Below, piece by piece: positions 43,323 to 51,987 of a DNA stretch of 64,000 nt. Source of the DNA: an uncultured Collinsella sp. Lineage in GTDB: Bacteria > Actinomycetota > Coriobacteriia > Coriobacteriales > Coriobacteriaceae. Each line of letters begins with the position of its first letter. Position 1 is the first letter of the stretch. The position numbers and the translations under genes were made by a program. The stretch covers positions 4,911 through 68,910 of the forward strand of contig CAAEBN010000078.1 in NCBI GenBank assembly GCA_900754075.1. Direction: 5' to 3'. Under the pieces are notes generated by a model. That model was not told the DNA's origin. It saw only the letters and a program-made list of their open reading frames with translations, and did no database searches.

Positions 43323-44579
43323 CTAGGCGGACTTCTTCTTGCTGTCAGAGACCATCATGTAGACGGTGAGCACGACGGCGATGGCGGCGATCACGATGGC
43401 GCCGTAGAAGGACTGCTGGTAGGCGGCGCTGCCGGCCTCGGCGTGATACAGCACGGCGGTGATGGGCTGGCTGATCCAGGTGGAAGCGGCGTAGCCCAAA
43501 AACATGATGCCGTAGTTGACGCCGATGTTGCTGGTGCCGAAGGCGCCACCGGTGAGCGGCGGGTAGATGACGAGCAGGGCGCCAAAGCTAAAGCCGAGCA
43601 GGGCGAGCGCCACAAAGAACATGGCCTGCGTAAAGCTCATCGACATGATGACGAGGGCGACGATGGTGACGACAAGGCTGATGAGCAGCGACTTGTAGGC
43701 GCCGAGCTTGTCGATGATCTGGCCAAAGGACAGACGGCCAACCAGGTTAGCGCAGGTGTTGACGGAGACTACCACACCGCCGAGGGCGACGGCCGCGGCG
43801 CTCGTGGGGTCGGCGAAAAGCTGGACGGCGGCGATGGAGGCAACCTTGCCCACGAGCAGGGTGCCCGCGGTGGCGGCAAAGGCGAAGGTGACGATGAGGA
43901 CCCAGAAGCGCGGGGTCTTGACCATCTCGCCCGGGGTGAGGTCGCCGAAGGTGCCGGCATGCGCGCCGCCCTTGGGGGCCTCGAAGCCCTCGGGCAGCCA
44001 GCCGGCCTCGGGGGCCTTCAGGAACAGGGCGGAGGCGGCGATCGTCACAAAGAAGATGACGCCGAGTGCCTTGAGGGCGCCAAAGATGCCCAGGCTCGGG
44101 ATGAGCAGCGAGGCGAGCACCGGGGACAGCACGGCGGGGCCGGCGGTCGAAGCGGCCAGGGTGATGCCGGAGGCGAGGCCCTTCTTGTCAATGAACCACT
44201 TTTGGCCGGTGGTGAGCGCCGGGTTGTAGCCCAGACCGTTGCCGATGGCGGCGACGAGCGAGAACCACAGGTAGAACTGCCACGGCTCGGTGACGGTGCC
44301 GGACATGAACCAGCCCAGGCCGTAGCACACGGCGGCAGCGATCACGACGTTGCGCGGACCGATCTTGTCGGAGATGCGGCCGGCGAAGATGCCCGTCACG
44401 GCCATGATGGTCTGGAAGACCGGGAACGCCCAGGTAAGGGCGCTCGACCACTCGGGGTAGACGGCGAGCAGGTTCTTGCTCACGACGGAATACAGCGCGA
44501 TGGAGCTGATGAAGAACATGGTGACGCACGCGGCGGAAAGCACGACGGCGCGACCCTTGTTGGAGTTGGTGGAAGCCAT
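43323..44579 (-). CDS. MFS transporter, oxalate/formate antiporter (OFA) type
   Basis: The 418-residue protein has twelve membrane helices. The first loop GRISDKIGPRNVVIAAA fits the MFS GxxxDxxGxR motif, and GNGLGYNPALTTGQKWFIDKKGLASGI with the FDKRG-like segment is typical of the OFA and monocarboxylate group. It likely imports the substrate oxidised by the flanking SDR and Gfo/Idh/MocA enzymes. C-terminal tail SDSKKKSA is basic and cytoplasmic. It is the middle gene of the operon. Confidence 0.9.
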   Translation of the reverse strand: MASTNSNKGRAVVLSAACVTMFFISSIALYSVVSKNLLAVYPEWSSALTWAFPVFQTIMAVTGIFAGRISDKIGPRNVVIAAAVCYGLGWFMSGTVTEPWQFYLWFSLVAAIGNGLGYNPALTTGQKWFIDKKGLASGITLAASTAGPAVLSPVLASLLIPSLGIFGALKALGVIFFVTIAASALFLKAPEAGWLPEGFEAPKGGAHAGTFGDLTPGEMVKTPRFWVLIVTFAFAATAGTLLVGKVASIAAVQLFADPTSAAAVALGGVVVSVNTCANLVGRLSFGQIIDKLGAYKSLLISLVVTIVALVIMSMSFTQAMFFVALALLGFSFGALLVIYPPLTGGAFGTSNIGVNYGIMFLGYAASTWISQPITAVLYHAEAGSAAYQQSFYGAIVIAAIAVVLTVYMMVSDSKKKSA

Positions 44580-44645
44580 TGGACTCTTTCTAATCGATAC
44601 GGGGGAGGAGCGGGCGTGTCCGCGGGACCTCCCTGCCAGGTTGGT

Positions 44646-45527
44646 TTACTGGTCGGTCGGCTTGGCGACACCGGACTCATCGGACCAAAGCTCGACACCC
44701 TTGTTCTTAAGGTAGTTGTCGGCATAGGCGCGACGGCCGCCGGGCTTGGCGGTGAGGTCGCCCATCATGTTGGAGAAGCCGCCGTCGACCTTGATGGCAT
44801 CGCCGGTGGTAAAGTCCGAGCGCTTGGACGCCAGGAACATGACGGCGTTGGCAATATCGCTGACCTCGCCGATGCGGCGCGTGGCGATCAGACGGCTGCG
44901 GCTCTTTTCGACCTCGGGGTCGGCGTAGAAGTTGGCCGACATCGGGGTCTTAACGAAGCAGGGCTCGACGCAGTTGGAGCGGACGCCGTAGGGGCCCCAC
45001 TCGGCGGCGAGCATCTTGGACATCATGTTGACGCCGGCCTTGGTGGAGCTGTACACGCCCGAGAACGTCTCGGGGGAGTGGCTGGCGACGGTCGAGATGT
45101 GCACCAGGCGGCCCTGGCCGGCCTTGATCATCTCGCGACCAAAGCGCTGCGAGGTGATGAAGTAGCCGGTGAGATTGACGTTGAGCACCTGCTCCCAGTC
45201 GCTTAGCGGCAGGTCCTCCATGGCGGCGAAGCGCAGGATGCCGGCGGTGTTGACGAGGACGTCGACGCGGCCGAAGTTGGCGATGGTGGCGTCGACGGCA
45301 GCCTGGACCTCGGCCTCGTCGGTAGCGTTCATCTTGTAACCCTCGGCGTGGATGCCAAACTCGGCAGCGAGGTCGGCGGCAGCGGCCTTGACCTTCTCCT
45401 CATCCAGGTCGAGCATGACGACGTTGGCGCCATTGCGGGCGAACTCGCGGCAGATCTCGGCGCCCATACCGCCGAGCGCGCCAGTCACGGCGCAGACATC
45501 GCCCTCGAGCTTAAGCCAATTGCTCAT
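44646..45527 (-). CDS. Short-chain dehydrogenase/reductase (SDR)
   Basis: The 293-residue enzyme has the classical SDR motifs: cofactor site AVTGALGGMGAEI, acidic residue after strand 2 (VVMLDLDEEK, suggesting NAD+), NTAG, the catalytic Ser in VHISTVASHS, YxxxK in YSSTKAG, and C-terminal GDAIKVDGGFSNMMG. An extra 35 residues follow the usual end. It is the first gene of the SDR-MFS-oxidoreductase operon, divergent from lysR. Confidence 0.93.
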   Translation of the reverse strand: MSNWLKLEGDVCAVTGALGGMGAEICREFARNGANVVMLDLDEEKVKAAAADLAAEFGIHAEGYKMNATDEAEVQAAVDATIANFGRVDVLVNTAGILRFAAMEDLPLSDWEQVLNVNLTGYFITSQRFGREMIKAGQGRLVHISTVASHSPETFSGVYSSTKAGVNMMSKMLAAEWGPYGVRSNCVEPCFVKTPMSANFYADPEVEKSRSRLIATRRIGEVSDIANAVMFLASKRSDFTTGDAIKVDGGFSNMMGDLTAKPGGRRAYADNYLKNKGVELWSDESGVAKPTDQ

Positions 45528-45670
45528 AGGAACTTCCCTTCTTGTGCCTCCCGGTGGGTCGCTCCCATTAACCGACCCACGTTGTTTTCGCTGGTTATCG
45601 TATGCTTTGCATTTGTGCAGGTGAATTGCATATTTGTTAGAATGGCGTTAACTATAGGTTTACACCGTGC

Positions 45671-45689
45671 ATTGAGGTTTATTCTCAAT
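45671..45689. promoter_or_regulatory. LysR-type operator candidate
   Basis: ATTGAG-N7-CTCAAT fits the T-N11-A pattern bound by LysR regulators. It lies about 70 bp before the lysR start and 140 bp before the SDR start, in the divergent intergenic region. TTGCAT direct repeats at about 45607 and 45626 lie nearby. Confidence 0.5.
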
Positions 45690-45760
45690 TGAGCGCGTGA
45701 CCTGCGAAAACAACCCCCTGTGGCACCATGCGGTCACGGGCGCGAAAACGGGAGATTGAC

Positions 45761-46639
45761 GTGTACGATCGACGACTTGAGGCCATATCGGCCGCCGCGG
45801 AGCTGGGAAGCTTCTCGCGTGCGGCGGCGAAGCTGCGCGTGTCGACGCCGGCACTCGTTAAGCAGGTATCGGGTTTTGAGGCGGAGTTTGGTATTACGCT
45901 GTTCGAGCGCTCGCATTCGGGCGTCAAGGTGACGCCGGCGGGTGCGTTACTGGTAGACGACGCGCGCTCGATCATGCGCCAGTCCGAGGACGCCCTGCGC
46001 CGTGCCCGACGTGCGGCGGGTGATGGCGGTGCCGTGCGCCTGGGCGTGTCGATGATGTGCCCGGGGCGCCAGACGCTTTCGATGTGGACGGGCGTGCACG
46101 AGCTGGAACCGTCGCTGCGATTTGAGATCGTGCCGGTGAGCGACCTCTACGACGAGCGCGAATCCGTCATGTGCAGCCTTGGTCGCGAGGTCGATGTGGT
46201 GCAGTCGAGTTTTTCGACCCCGCGCTGGGGCGACGCATGCCAAAAGCTCCGCATTGTCAACGTGCCGTTTTATATCGACCTGCCGCGCACGAGCCCGCTG
46301 GCGCGCAAGACGCGCATCACGGTCGCCGACTTGGAGGGCATGCGTCTGCGCGTACTGCGCCACGGCAACGACGCCATGGACAGCCTGCGCATCGACCTTT
46401 TGGCCGACGGCGGCGTGGACGTGATTGACGTGGATAGCTTTGACTTTGCGCTCTTTAACGAGGCAGAGGAAAAGGGTGACGCGGTACTCACCTGCGGAGC
46501 GTGGTCAGGGGTGCACCCTGCCTTTGTGGGCGTGCCGTTCCTATGCGGACGCGAGGTGCCGGTCTTTCTGCACTACCCGCTCGAGCCAACTCTCCAAGTC
46601 CAAAAATTCGTCAACGCCATGGCTCAGCTTCTCAACTAG
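45761..46639 (+). CDS. LysR-family transcriptional regulator
   Basis: The 292-residue protein has the LysR winged helix at residues 1-65 (LEAISAAAELGSFSRAAAKL, STPALVKQVSGFEAEFG, LFERSHSGVKVTPAG) and a C-terminal periplasmic-binding-like effector domain. GTG 45761 follows CGGGAG; an ATG at 45728 would add 11 basic residues without a ribosome-binding site. Divergent layout suggests control of the SDR-MFS-oxidoreductase operon. The stop codon is part of the repeat that starts at 46637. Confidence 0.9.
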   Translation: MYDRRLEAISAAAELGSFSRAAAKLRVSTPALVKQVSGFEAEFGITLFERSHSGVKVTPAGALLVDDARSIMRQSEDALRRARRAAGDGGAVRLGVSMMCPGRQTLSMWTGVHELEPSLRFEIVPVSDLYDERESVMCSLGREVDVVQSSFSTPRWGDACQKLRIVNVPFYIDLPRTSPLARKTRITVADLEGMRLRVLRHGNDAMDSLRIDLLADGGVDVIDVDSFDFALFNEAEEKGDAVLTCGAWSGVHPAFVGVPFLCGREVPVFLHYPLEPTLQVQKFVNAMAQLLN

Positions 46640-46720
46640 CTCATTTGGGACAGGGCTTTTTAAGTAGCTCATTTAGGACGGGGCCTTTTTAGCCACTTTT
46701 GGCGCCCTACCTGCGCAATG
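46637..46720. repeat. Repeat upstream of the pilus operon (left direct repeat)
   Basis: Two successive TAGCTCATTTRGGACRGGG units occur. The second, 46664-46720, forms a 57-bp direct repeat with 52719-52775 after the pilus operon: 50 of 57 bases match with no gaps. The first unit supplies the lysR stop codon. Confidence 0.8.
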
Positions 46721-46762
46721 CGAAAAATGCGAAAAATGACTGCAAATCGGTTACGCATAATT

Positions 46763-46791
46763 TTGCTTTTGCCCTGGGCTGGTTGTAGAAT
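46763..46791 (+). promoter_or_regulatory. Candidate promoter of the pilus operon
   Basis: TTGCTT at 46763 and TAGAAT at 46786 are separated by 17 bp, close to the sigma-70 consensus, 68 bp before the adhesin start codon. Surrounding DNA is A+T-rich compared with the rest of the window. Confidence 0.5.
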
Positions 46792-46859
46792 CAAAAAACT
46801 TAAACGTACTACTTGTGTAGCTTGCGCGAAAGCTCGGGCTGCGGCTGGGGGGTGCGCCC

Positions 46860-49800
46860 ATGCAGGGTCCTTTCGGTCATATAGCGTCGATGCGCCGCAC
46901 CTTTGTGATGTTGGCAGCGGTCTTATGCGCGTTCGTTATGGTCGGGGGGGGGTTGCCCTCGCGTGCGTACGGTGACGATGGCAACCTTATAACGAACCCA
47001 AACTTTCTTAGCCCAGCTACTGGTTGGTCGACGACCTCTCCGGCCAAGAGAATCGGTGAGATGACGGGCGTCGAGCTTCCTACGCAGCTCCTCAAGCCCC
47101 AAACGAACACCAAACAAGCTAACGGTAATCACTTTGCGCTTGCGTGGAATTTTAGGCCACAGGGTGCCGGTAACTATTTTGAGCCTGGATCAACCTACAC
47201 CACCTTTTCCACCCAGAGCGGCGCCACGTACGAGTGGGGCCTCAACCATCGAGCTGCAACCGACCACGACGTGCTGATGCTCACGATGGGTCCTCAGCAG
47301 GAGAATCTGTCGATTAACAGCGCGGGCCAAGACCAACTCATGCAGCTGAGGACTTGGCTTAAGGCACAGGGCAAGATGCCCCAGGGAAATACCGTTGAGC
47401 AGTACACCGTCTACAGCGATCCCTTTGCCGCAAATGGCGGCTTTGCTGGTAACAGCGCTGACGGATCCCACTTTTCGTTTGAACAGAGCGACGGCCGCAT
47501 TGCGCTTTCGGTGTGGCTCGTAAGCTCTAACGGACAGGGTTGGTTCTCCTTTGGCACCAACAGCACGCATTATTATCGAGATCTTCCCGAACAAGACGAT
47601 GAGTTTGCCTATCAGGCTGACTATACCGCAGCGTCCGAAAAGACGATGCTTGCACTGACTTGCTACGATTCAAATCTTACGGGGGCGAACGAACAATACC
47701 GGGAGTGGTTTGGCAATCTGGTCAACGACGTTCACGTGGAAAAGCAGGGCACGCGCAACATCTATAGCGACTTTGCCAAGGTGTATCAGGAAAACTCGTC
47801 CGAGACCATGACAACGCTCACGCGCTATGCGTTCTCGACCTCGAATCTTAAGAACGAGAATACGAACATTGCTAACGGCAGCTTTGAAGAGGATATACAT
47901 CTAGGGAACAAGAGCACCAGCAAGTTTACGCTGTGCTCGCCCCATTGGCGCACGACCGAGACGGACCATCGTATCGAGATCGTTGCCCAGAACGACTACT
48001 ATATCGACCCAGCTGGGCATTCTGTTACGTTTACGCCCTCCGATGGTGACTATGCAGCCGAGCTCAACGCACACGAGGCGAGTTCGCTCTACCAATATGT
48101 GACGACCGAGCCGGGAAAACAGTACGAGTGGGGGCTCGACCACCGCGGCCGCTCGGGTCGAGACGCCATGGCCCTTATCATCGGTCCGCGACAAGAAAAC
48201 GAGCCGTACAAGGACAATCAAAAAGCACTCGATCAGTACCAGCAAATTATTCAATGGATTCAAATAAGCGTCGATAACTATGTCGGCTTGGATGTGGCCA
48301 ATTTTTCCCAATCGGGCTGCAGCAAAAAGATCATCCTGTATTCGACCAAATTTGACAAAGTGGGTGGATTTGCCAGTGCGTCTAGCGGAAGCGCGTTCTC
48401 GTGGACGGCCGATGCGGAACATACCGAAAAATGGTGCGTGTGGATTATGGCGTCCGAAAACGACGCGTGGGCTTCCTACGGTTCCAACGCGCTCGAGCAC
48501 AAGAAAAAGGTCGACTACGACTATACCTACACCATTCCGGATGGCCAAAACCAGAGCGTCTTTGCTTTTGTGGCCTACAACACGGCCAACGGGAGCAATT
48601 CGACCGGCAACTTCCTCGACAATATCTCGTTTAGGGAGTTCTATCGCATAGAGACGTACACGACGCCCAACGGAAGCGGAACGTATTTTTATAACTCCGA
48701 TACCAAGACCGCCGACTTTACCTATGCCAAAAACTATGTAGGTAAACAGGAAAAGAACTCCTACTTTATGGTCGATGCCAAGCGCGATGACGGGGCAGTC
48801 TTTATCGGTGCTTTTGTCAACGGCGAGTTCTATTCTGCGAACGATGCGGCGCACTGGACCGAATTAAACGATGGCACCTATCACTTTAAGGTCGACAAGG
48901 TCACAAAGCACTATAAAGTGCACCTCGTGTTTTCCAAGGCAGGCGTTCAATACGATGTGAACGGCGGCAAAGCGTATCACTATGATCCGTCCGATGAGTC
49001 CACGGGCGATTTCGTGCAGCTTTCTGGCGCTGGAGCGAGCTATACCTCCCATGCCGCCGAAGGACAAAACGACGGCTGGAAGTTTATGGGCTGGGAGTAC
49101 GCGGGCTCGGGAAAAGCCGTTCGTTTTAGCGCGGAGCACACCGTGACCCATACGGCACCCGAGGGCACCACGGATTCCGGCACTCTTACCATTAGGGGCA
49201 AGAAAGTCAATCCGGATACCGGCGCTGCGGGCGATACGGTAACGGTCGAAAACATCCCTGAGAGTCAGGGCGCGACATTTGTGGCGCAATGGAAGTATCG
49301 TCAGGCCTTTGTTGCCCAGCTTAAAAATGCCGATGGCACGTGGAGCAACGTAACGACGGGCGGCACGGTCAGCTCCAAGCTTAAGGGGGCAAAGGGCTCT
49401 ATCGATGCCGGGGATGGCTCGGACAAGGACGCCGACGCGTACGAAAAATCGGGCGTTGCCTACTTTGTGGATGACGGCACGTTTGTGGAGGCGGTGGCCG
49501 CTCCCAAGGAGGGCTATCACTTTGAGGGCTGGTATGACCTATCGAATCCAGGCGCCCCGGAGCTGCTGTCGTCTTCACCCACCTATACGTACAACGTGAA
49601 GGACCGCCATACGGGATGCGTATACGCACGATTCACCCCGCGCACCTACACACTCAAGGTTTCCAAGAGCGTTACGGGCAATATGGGCGACAAGCGTGCC
49701 TACTTTAAGATGACGGTGACCTTTACGGGTCTCAAGGCTGGTCAGACCTACGCCATCGAGTATTCGGATGCGTCTGCCCAGGGCGGCCATGCGCTCGTGG

Positions 49801-50195
49801 CGCGACCGAATGATCAGGCCGAAACCGTGGAAAACAAGACGGCCTTTACGGCCGATGGCCAGGGCAGGGCGACCGTGCCGTTTGCCGTTAAGGACGGCCT
49901 GACCGTTTCGATTAAAACGCTGGATTACAACGCGACCTATACCGTGAGCGAAGACGATTACTCTTCGTTGGGCTATCGCGCTGAGCTTACGGGTGAGAGC
50001 GGCACGCTCAACGGTCCGCGTGTGACCGTTGCCGTTGAAGCTAAGGCCACCAATTCCCGACAGGTCGCGGTGCCTACGGGTATCACGCGCAATCCCATCT
50101 ATGCCCTGGCGATTTTGGCCGCCGGCGTGCTGCTGGCCACGGGCATGGGTGCGCTGCGTTTACATCGCGGCTCCAGGAGGGGCGGGCGCCTATGA
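46860..50195 (+). CDS. Large pilus-associated surface adhesin with nine-G tract in signal-peptide codons
   Basis: The 1111-residue protein has a signal peptide (RRTFVMLAAVLCAFVMVGGG, cleavage near SRAYG-DD). Two related units, about residues 40-300 and 335-605, share YEWGLxHR and GPxQEN and look like carbohydrate-binding jelly rolls. Further on lie an InlB-like B repeat (EGWYDLSNPG near 889) and a Cna/DUF7601-like domain from about 930 (YTLKVSKSVTGNMGD, YTVSEDDY, KATNSRQ) with a possible Lys-Glu-Asn isopeptide. It ends in VPTGI at about 1070, a membrane segment and an Arg-rich tail. It is the first gene of the pilus operon, in the position of streptococcal Cpa; no thioester domain was recognised. 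Nine G at 46944-46952 could slip and switch expression. G+C is visibly lower than in neighbours. Confidence 0.88.
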   Translation: MQGPFGHIASMRRTFVMLAAVLCAFVMVGGGLPSRAYGDDGNLITNPNFLSPATGWSTTSPAKRIGEMTGVELPTQLLKPQTNTKQANGNHFALAWNFRPQGAGNYFEPGSTYTTFSTQSGATYEWGLNHRAATDHDVLMLTMGPQQENLSINSAGQDQLMQLRTWLKAQGKMPQGNTVEQYTVYSDPFAANGGFAGNSADGSHFSFEQSDGRIALSVWLVSSNGQGWFSFGTNSTHYYRDLPEQDDEFAYQADYTAASEKTMLALTCYDSNLTGANEQYREWFGNLVNDVHVEKQGTRNIYSDFAKVYQENSSETMTTLTRYAFSTSNLKNENTNIANGSFEEDIHLGNKSTSKFTLCSPHWRTTETDHRIEIVAQNDYYIDPAGHSVTFTPSDGDYAAELNAHEASSLYQYVTTEPGKQYEWGLDHRGRSGRDAMALIIGPRQENEPYKDNQKALDQYQQIIQWIQISVDNYVGLDVANFSQSGCSKKIILYSTKFDKVGGFASASSGSAFSWTADAEHTEKWCVWIMASENDAWASYGSNALEHKKKVDYDYTYTIPDGQNQSVFAFVAYNTANGSNSTGNFLDNISFREFYRIETYTTPNGSGTYFYNSDTKTADFTYAKNYVGKQEKNSYFMVDAKRDDGAVFIGAFVNGEFYSANDAAHWTELNDGTYHFKVDKVTKHYKVHLVFSKAGVQYDVNGGKAYHYDPSDESTGDFVQLSGAGASYTSHAAEGQNDGWKFMGWEYAGSGKAVRFSAEHTVTHTAPEGTTDSGTLTIRGKKVNPDTGAAGDTVTVENIPESQGATFVAQWKYRQAFVAQLKNADGTWSNVTTGGTVSSKLKGAKGSIDAGDGSDKDADAYEKSGVAYFVDDGTFVEAVAAPKEGYHFEGWYDLSNPGAPELLSSSPTYTYNVKDRHTGCVYARFTPRTYTLKVSKSVTGNMGDKRAYFKMTVTFTGLKAGQTYAIEYSDASAQGGHALVARPNDQAETVENKTAFTADGQGRATVPFAVKDGLTVSIKTLDYNATYTVSEDDYSSLGYRAELTGESGTLNGPRVTVAVEAKATNSRQVAVPTGITRNPIYALAILAAGVLLATGMGALRLHRGSRRGGRL
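46944..46952 (+). repeat. Homopolymeric G9 tract, possible phase-variation site
   Basis: Nine consecutive G residues encode VGGG within the signal peptide of the adhesin. Loss or gain of one base would frameshift after about 30 residues. It is the longest mononucleotide tract I noticed in a coding gene here. Confidence 0.6.
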
Positions 50196-50824
50196 GAAGA
50201 CATGGCGCCAGCAATGCTGGTGGCGGGGCGCCCGCACGTGCCGCTCCGCGGGGGAGGCCCTGTGGCGCGGGGGGCCCGATCGTGCCGAGCGCGAAGATAG
50301 GCGCACATGCGGCGCCAGATCTAAGGGAAGCAGACGACCGGCGCGATATCGTGGGCTTTCTGGCGCGCCTGGCATTTTTTGTCGTGACGCTCTGGCTGCT
50401 CTTTGGCGTGGTCTTGGGCGTGGGTGCGGTCACGACCGGCGAGATGGCCCCGCGTATCTGTTCGGGTGACGTCATGCTCTACTGGAGGCTCAGCCAGAGC
50501 TTCAACGAGGGTGACGTGGCGGTATACACCGCGGATGGCGAAGAGCGCCTGGGCCGCGTGGTTGCCCGTCCCGGTGATGAGATCACGGTTACCGAGGCAG
50601 GCGAACTCATGGTTAACGGGGCTGTTGTGGTGGAAAGCGATATCACCACGCCGACGCCGCGCTACGAGTCTGCTGTGGACTATCCCGTGCACCTGGGAAC
50701 GGATGAGTTCTTTGTGCTGGCCGATCTGCGCGAGGGCGGGCACGACAGCCGCCTGTACGGGCCGATTGCCCGTTCGCAGATCAAGGGCAACGTGATCAGC
50801 GTGCTGCGCAGGTCGAACTTGTAG
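50192..50824 (+). CDS. SipA-like signal peptidase homologue without catalytic dyad (pilus assembly)
   Basis: The 210-residue protein has a type I signal peptidase fold: a membrane helix at about residues 54-75, the box VTTGEMAPRICSGDVMLYW and the box LGRVVARPGDEITV, followed by VNG and a C-terminal FVLADLREGGHDSRLYG box. The catalytic Ser position is Glu84 and the Lys position is Gly121. In S. pyogenes SipA these are Asp and Gly, and SipA is needed for pilus polymerisation without peptidase activity. Here too a chaperone-like role in pilus assembly is likely. The first 45 residues are Gly/Ala/Arg-rich and unusual; a later start is possible. ATG overlaps the adhesin stop (ATGA). Confidence 0.85.
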   Translation: MRRHGASNAGGGAPARAAPRGRPCGAGGPIVPSAKIGAHAAPDLREADDRRDIVGFLARLAFFVVTLWLLFGVVLGVGAVTTGEMAPRICSGDVMLYWRLSQSFNEGDVAVYTADGEERLGRVVARPGDEITVTEAGELMVNGAVVVESDITTPTPRYESAVDYPVHLGTDEFFVLADLREGGHDSRLYGPIARSQIKGNVISVLRRSNL

Positions 50825-50875
50825 GCACGGAGCTTGGTTTTATTAAGGGCATATGCCCGAGAGGAAGGATACAAC

Positions 50876-51967
50876 ATGAAAACTGGAAAGAGGCGACTGG
50901 CGGCGTTTGCAGTTGTGGCTGCCACGATGCTGCTGGCTTTGGTGGGGGTTGTTACGCCCGCGTGGGCGGAGGAGGGATCTACTACTCCGCATCTGCCGGT
51001 AACTGGCAACAAGGTTACGATCACCTCGACGCTTACCATGAACAAGGATGCTGTGGAGCCGAATGCGCAGTTTAAGTATTCGATCTCGCCGGCGGAGACG
51101 AGCGAGCTTACGAACACGGGTATGCCCGTTACTGCTGGAGTGGAAGGGGCCGTTTCGCTTTCGCCGTCTTCCGTAAATTATTCTGCCAAAGGTCTTTCTA
51201 GCGAAGATAATACCGACGGCGTTACCAAGACAATAACCGCCCCAATGAGCGTCAGCCTTGATACCTCAAAGTTCGCGGCTCCGGGCATCTATCGATACAA
51301 AATTACGCAGACGCCGCCAGAGCTGGATGGCCTCAACGACGTTAAGTACAAGGAACTGTTCCTGGATGTTTACGTAGAAAATGGCGACTCAGGCTTAGTT
51401 GCTAAGGGCTGCACTCTTAGCACAGCGGCGGGATCGGGCGACAAAACCTCAGGCTTTGAGAACAAATATGTCACCCAAAAGCTGACCATCAAAAAGGTCG
51501 TTGCCGGCAACCAGGGTGACAAGAATAAGGACTTTGACTTTACCGTCACGATTAAAGGCGCTGACGGGGAGACTTATAAGTACGCCACTGTGAAAGACGG
51601 GACTACTACCCCGAACGAAGTTAAGGCCGCGTCGGGAACTGCGATTAGCGTGAGCCTTAAGAACGGAGAATCCGTCATCTTTTACGGTCTCTCATCGGAG
51701 GATAAATTCGCCGTAACTGAGGCGGATTATCATAGCGAAGGTTATAAGACGTCGTACAAGATTGGTGATGACACCAGTTCGACAGAAGGCAACTCTATTG
51801 CCGAGAAGGGTATCGGTACTTCTGACACCACGGTGACCTTTACCAACACCAAAGAGGCTACCGTTCCCACTGATGTTATTCGGACGGTCGTTCCCTATGC
51901 GGCAATCGTCGCGTTTGCTGCCGTGATGGGCGTGGTCTTCTTCCGTCCTCGTCGTAACCGCCATTAA
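50876..51967 (+). CDS. FctA-like pilus backbone (major pilin)
   Basis: The 363-residue protein has a signal peptide (cleavage near AWA-EE, residue 31) and two beta-sandwich domains. The first (about 45-200) ends with FENKY, as in streptococcal pilin isopeptide-linker domains (Spy0128). The second (200-326) has candidate isopeptide residues K206/K207 (LTIKKVVAGNQGDK), E282 (FAVTEADY) and N324 (TFTNTK). The C-terminus has VPTDV, a membrane segment and RPRRNRH. An unexpected LPVTG lies at residues 40-44, just after the signal peptide. ATG 50876 follows AGGAAGG. It is third in the pilus operon, between the SipA-like gene and the sortase. Confidence 0.88.
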   Translation: MKTGKRRLAAFAVVAATMLLALVGVVTPAWAEEGSTTPHLPVTGNKVTITSTLTMNKDAVEPNAQFKYSISPAETSELTNTGMPVTAGVEGAVSLSPSSVNYSAKGLSSEDNTDGVTKTITAPMSVSLDTSKFAAPGIYRYKITQTPPELDGLNDVKYKELFLDVYVENGDSGLVAKGCTLSTAAGSGDKTSGFENKYVTQKLTIKKVVAGNQGDKNKDFDFTVTIKGADGETYKYATVKDGTTTPNEVKAASGTAISVSLKNGESVIFYGLSSEDKFAVTEADYHSEGYKTSYKIGDDTSSTEGNSIAEKGIGTSDTTVTFTNTKEATVPTDVIRTVVPYAAIVAFAAVMGVVFFRPRRNRH

Positions 51968-51987
51968 AACAGCGAGGATTACAGCCG

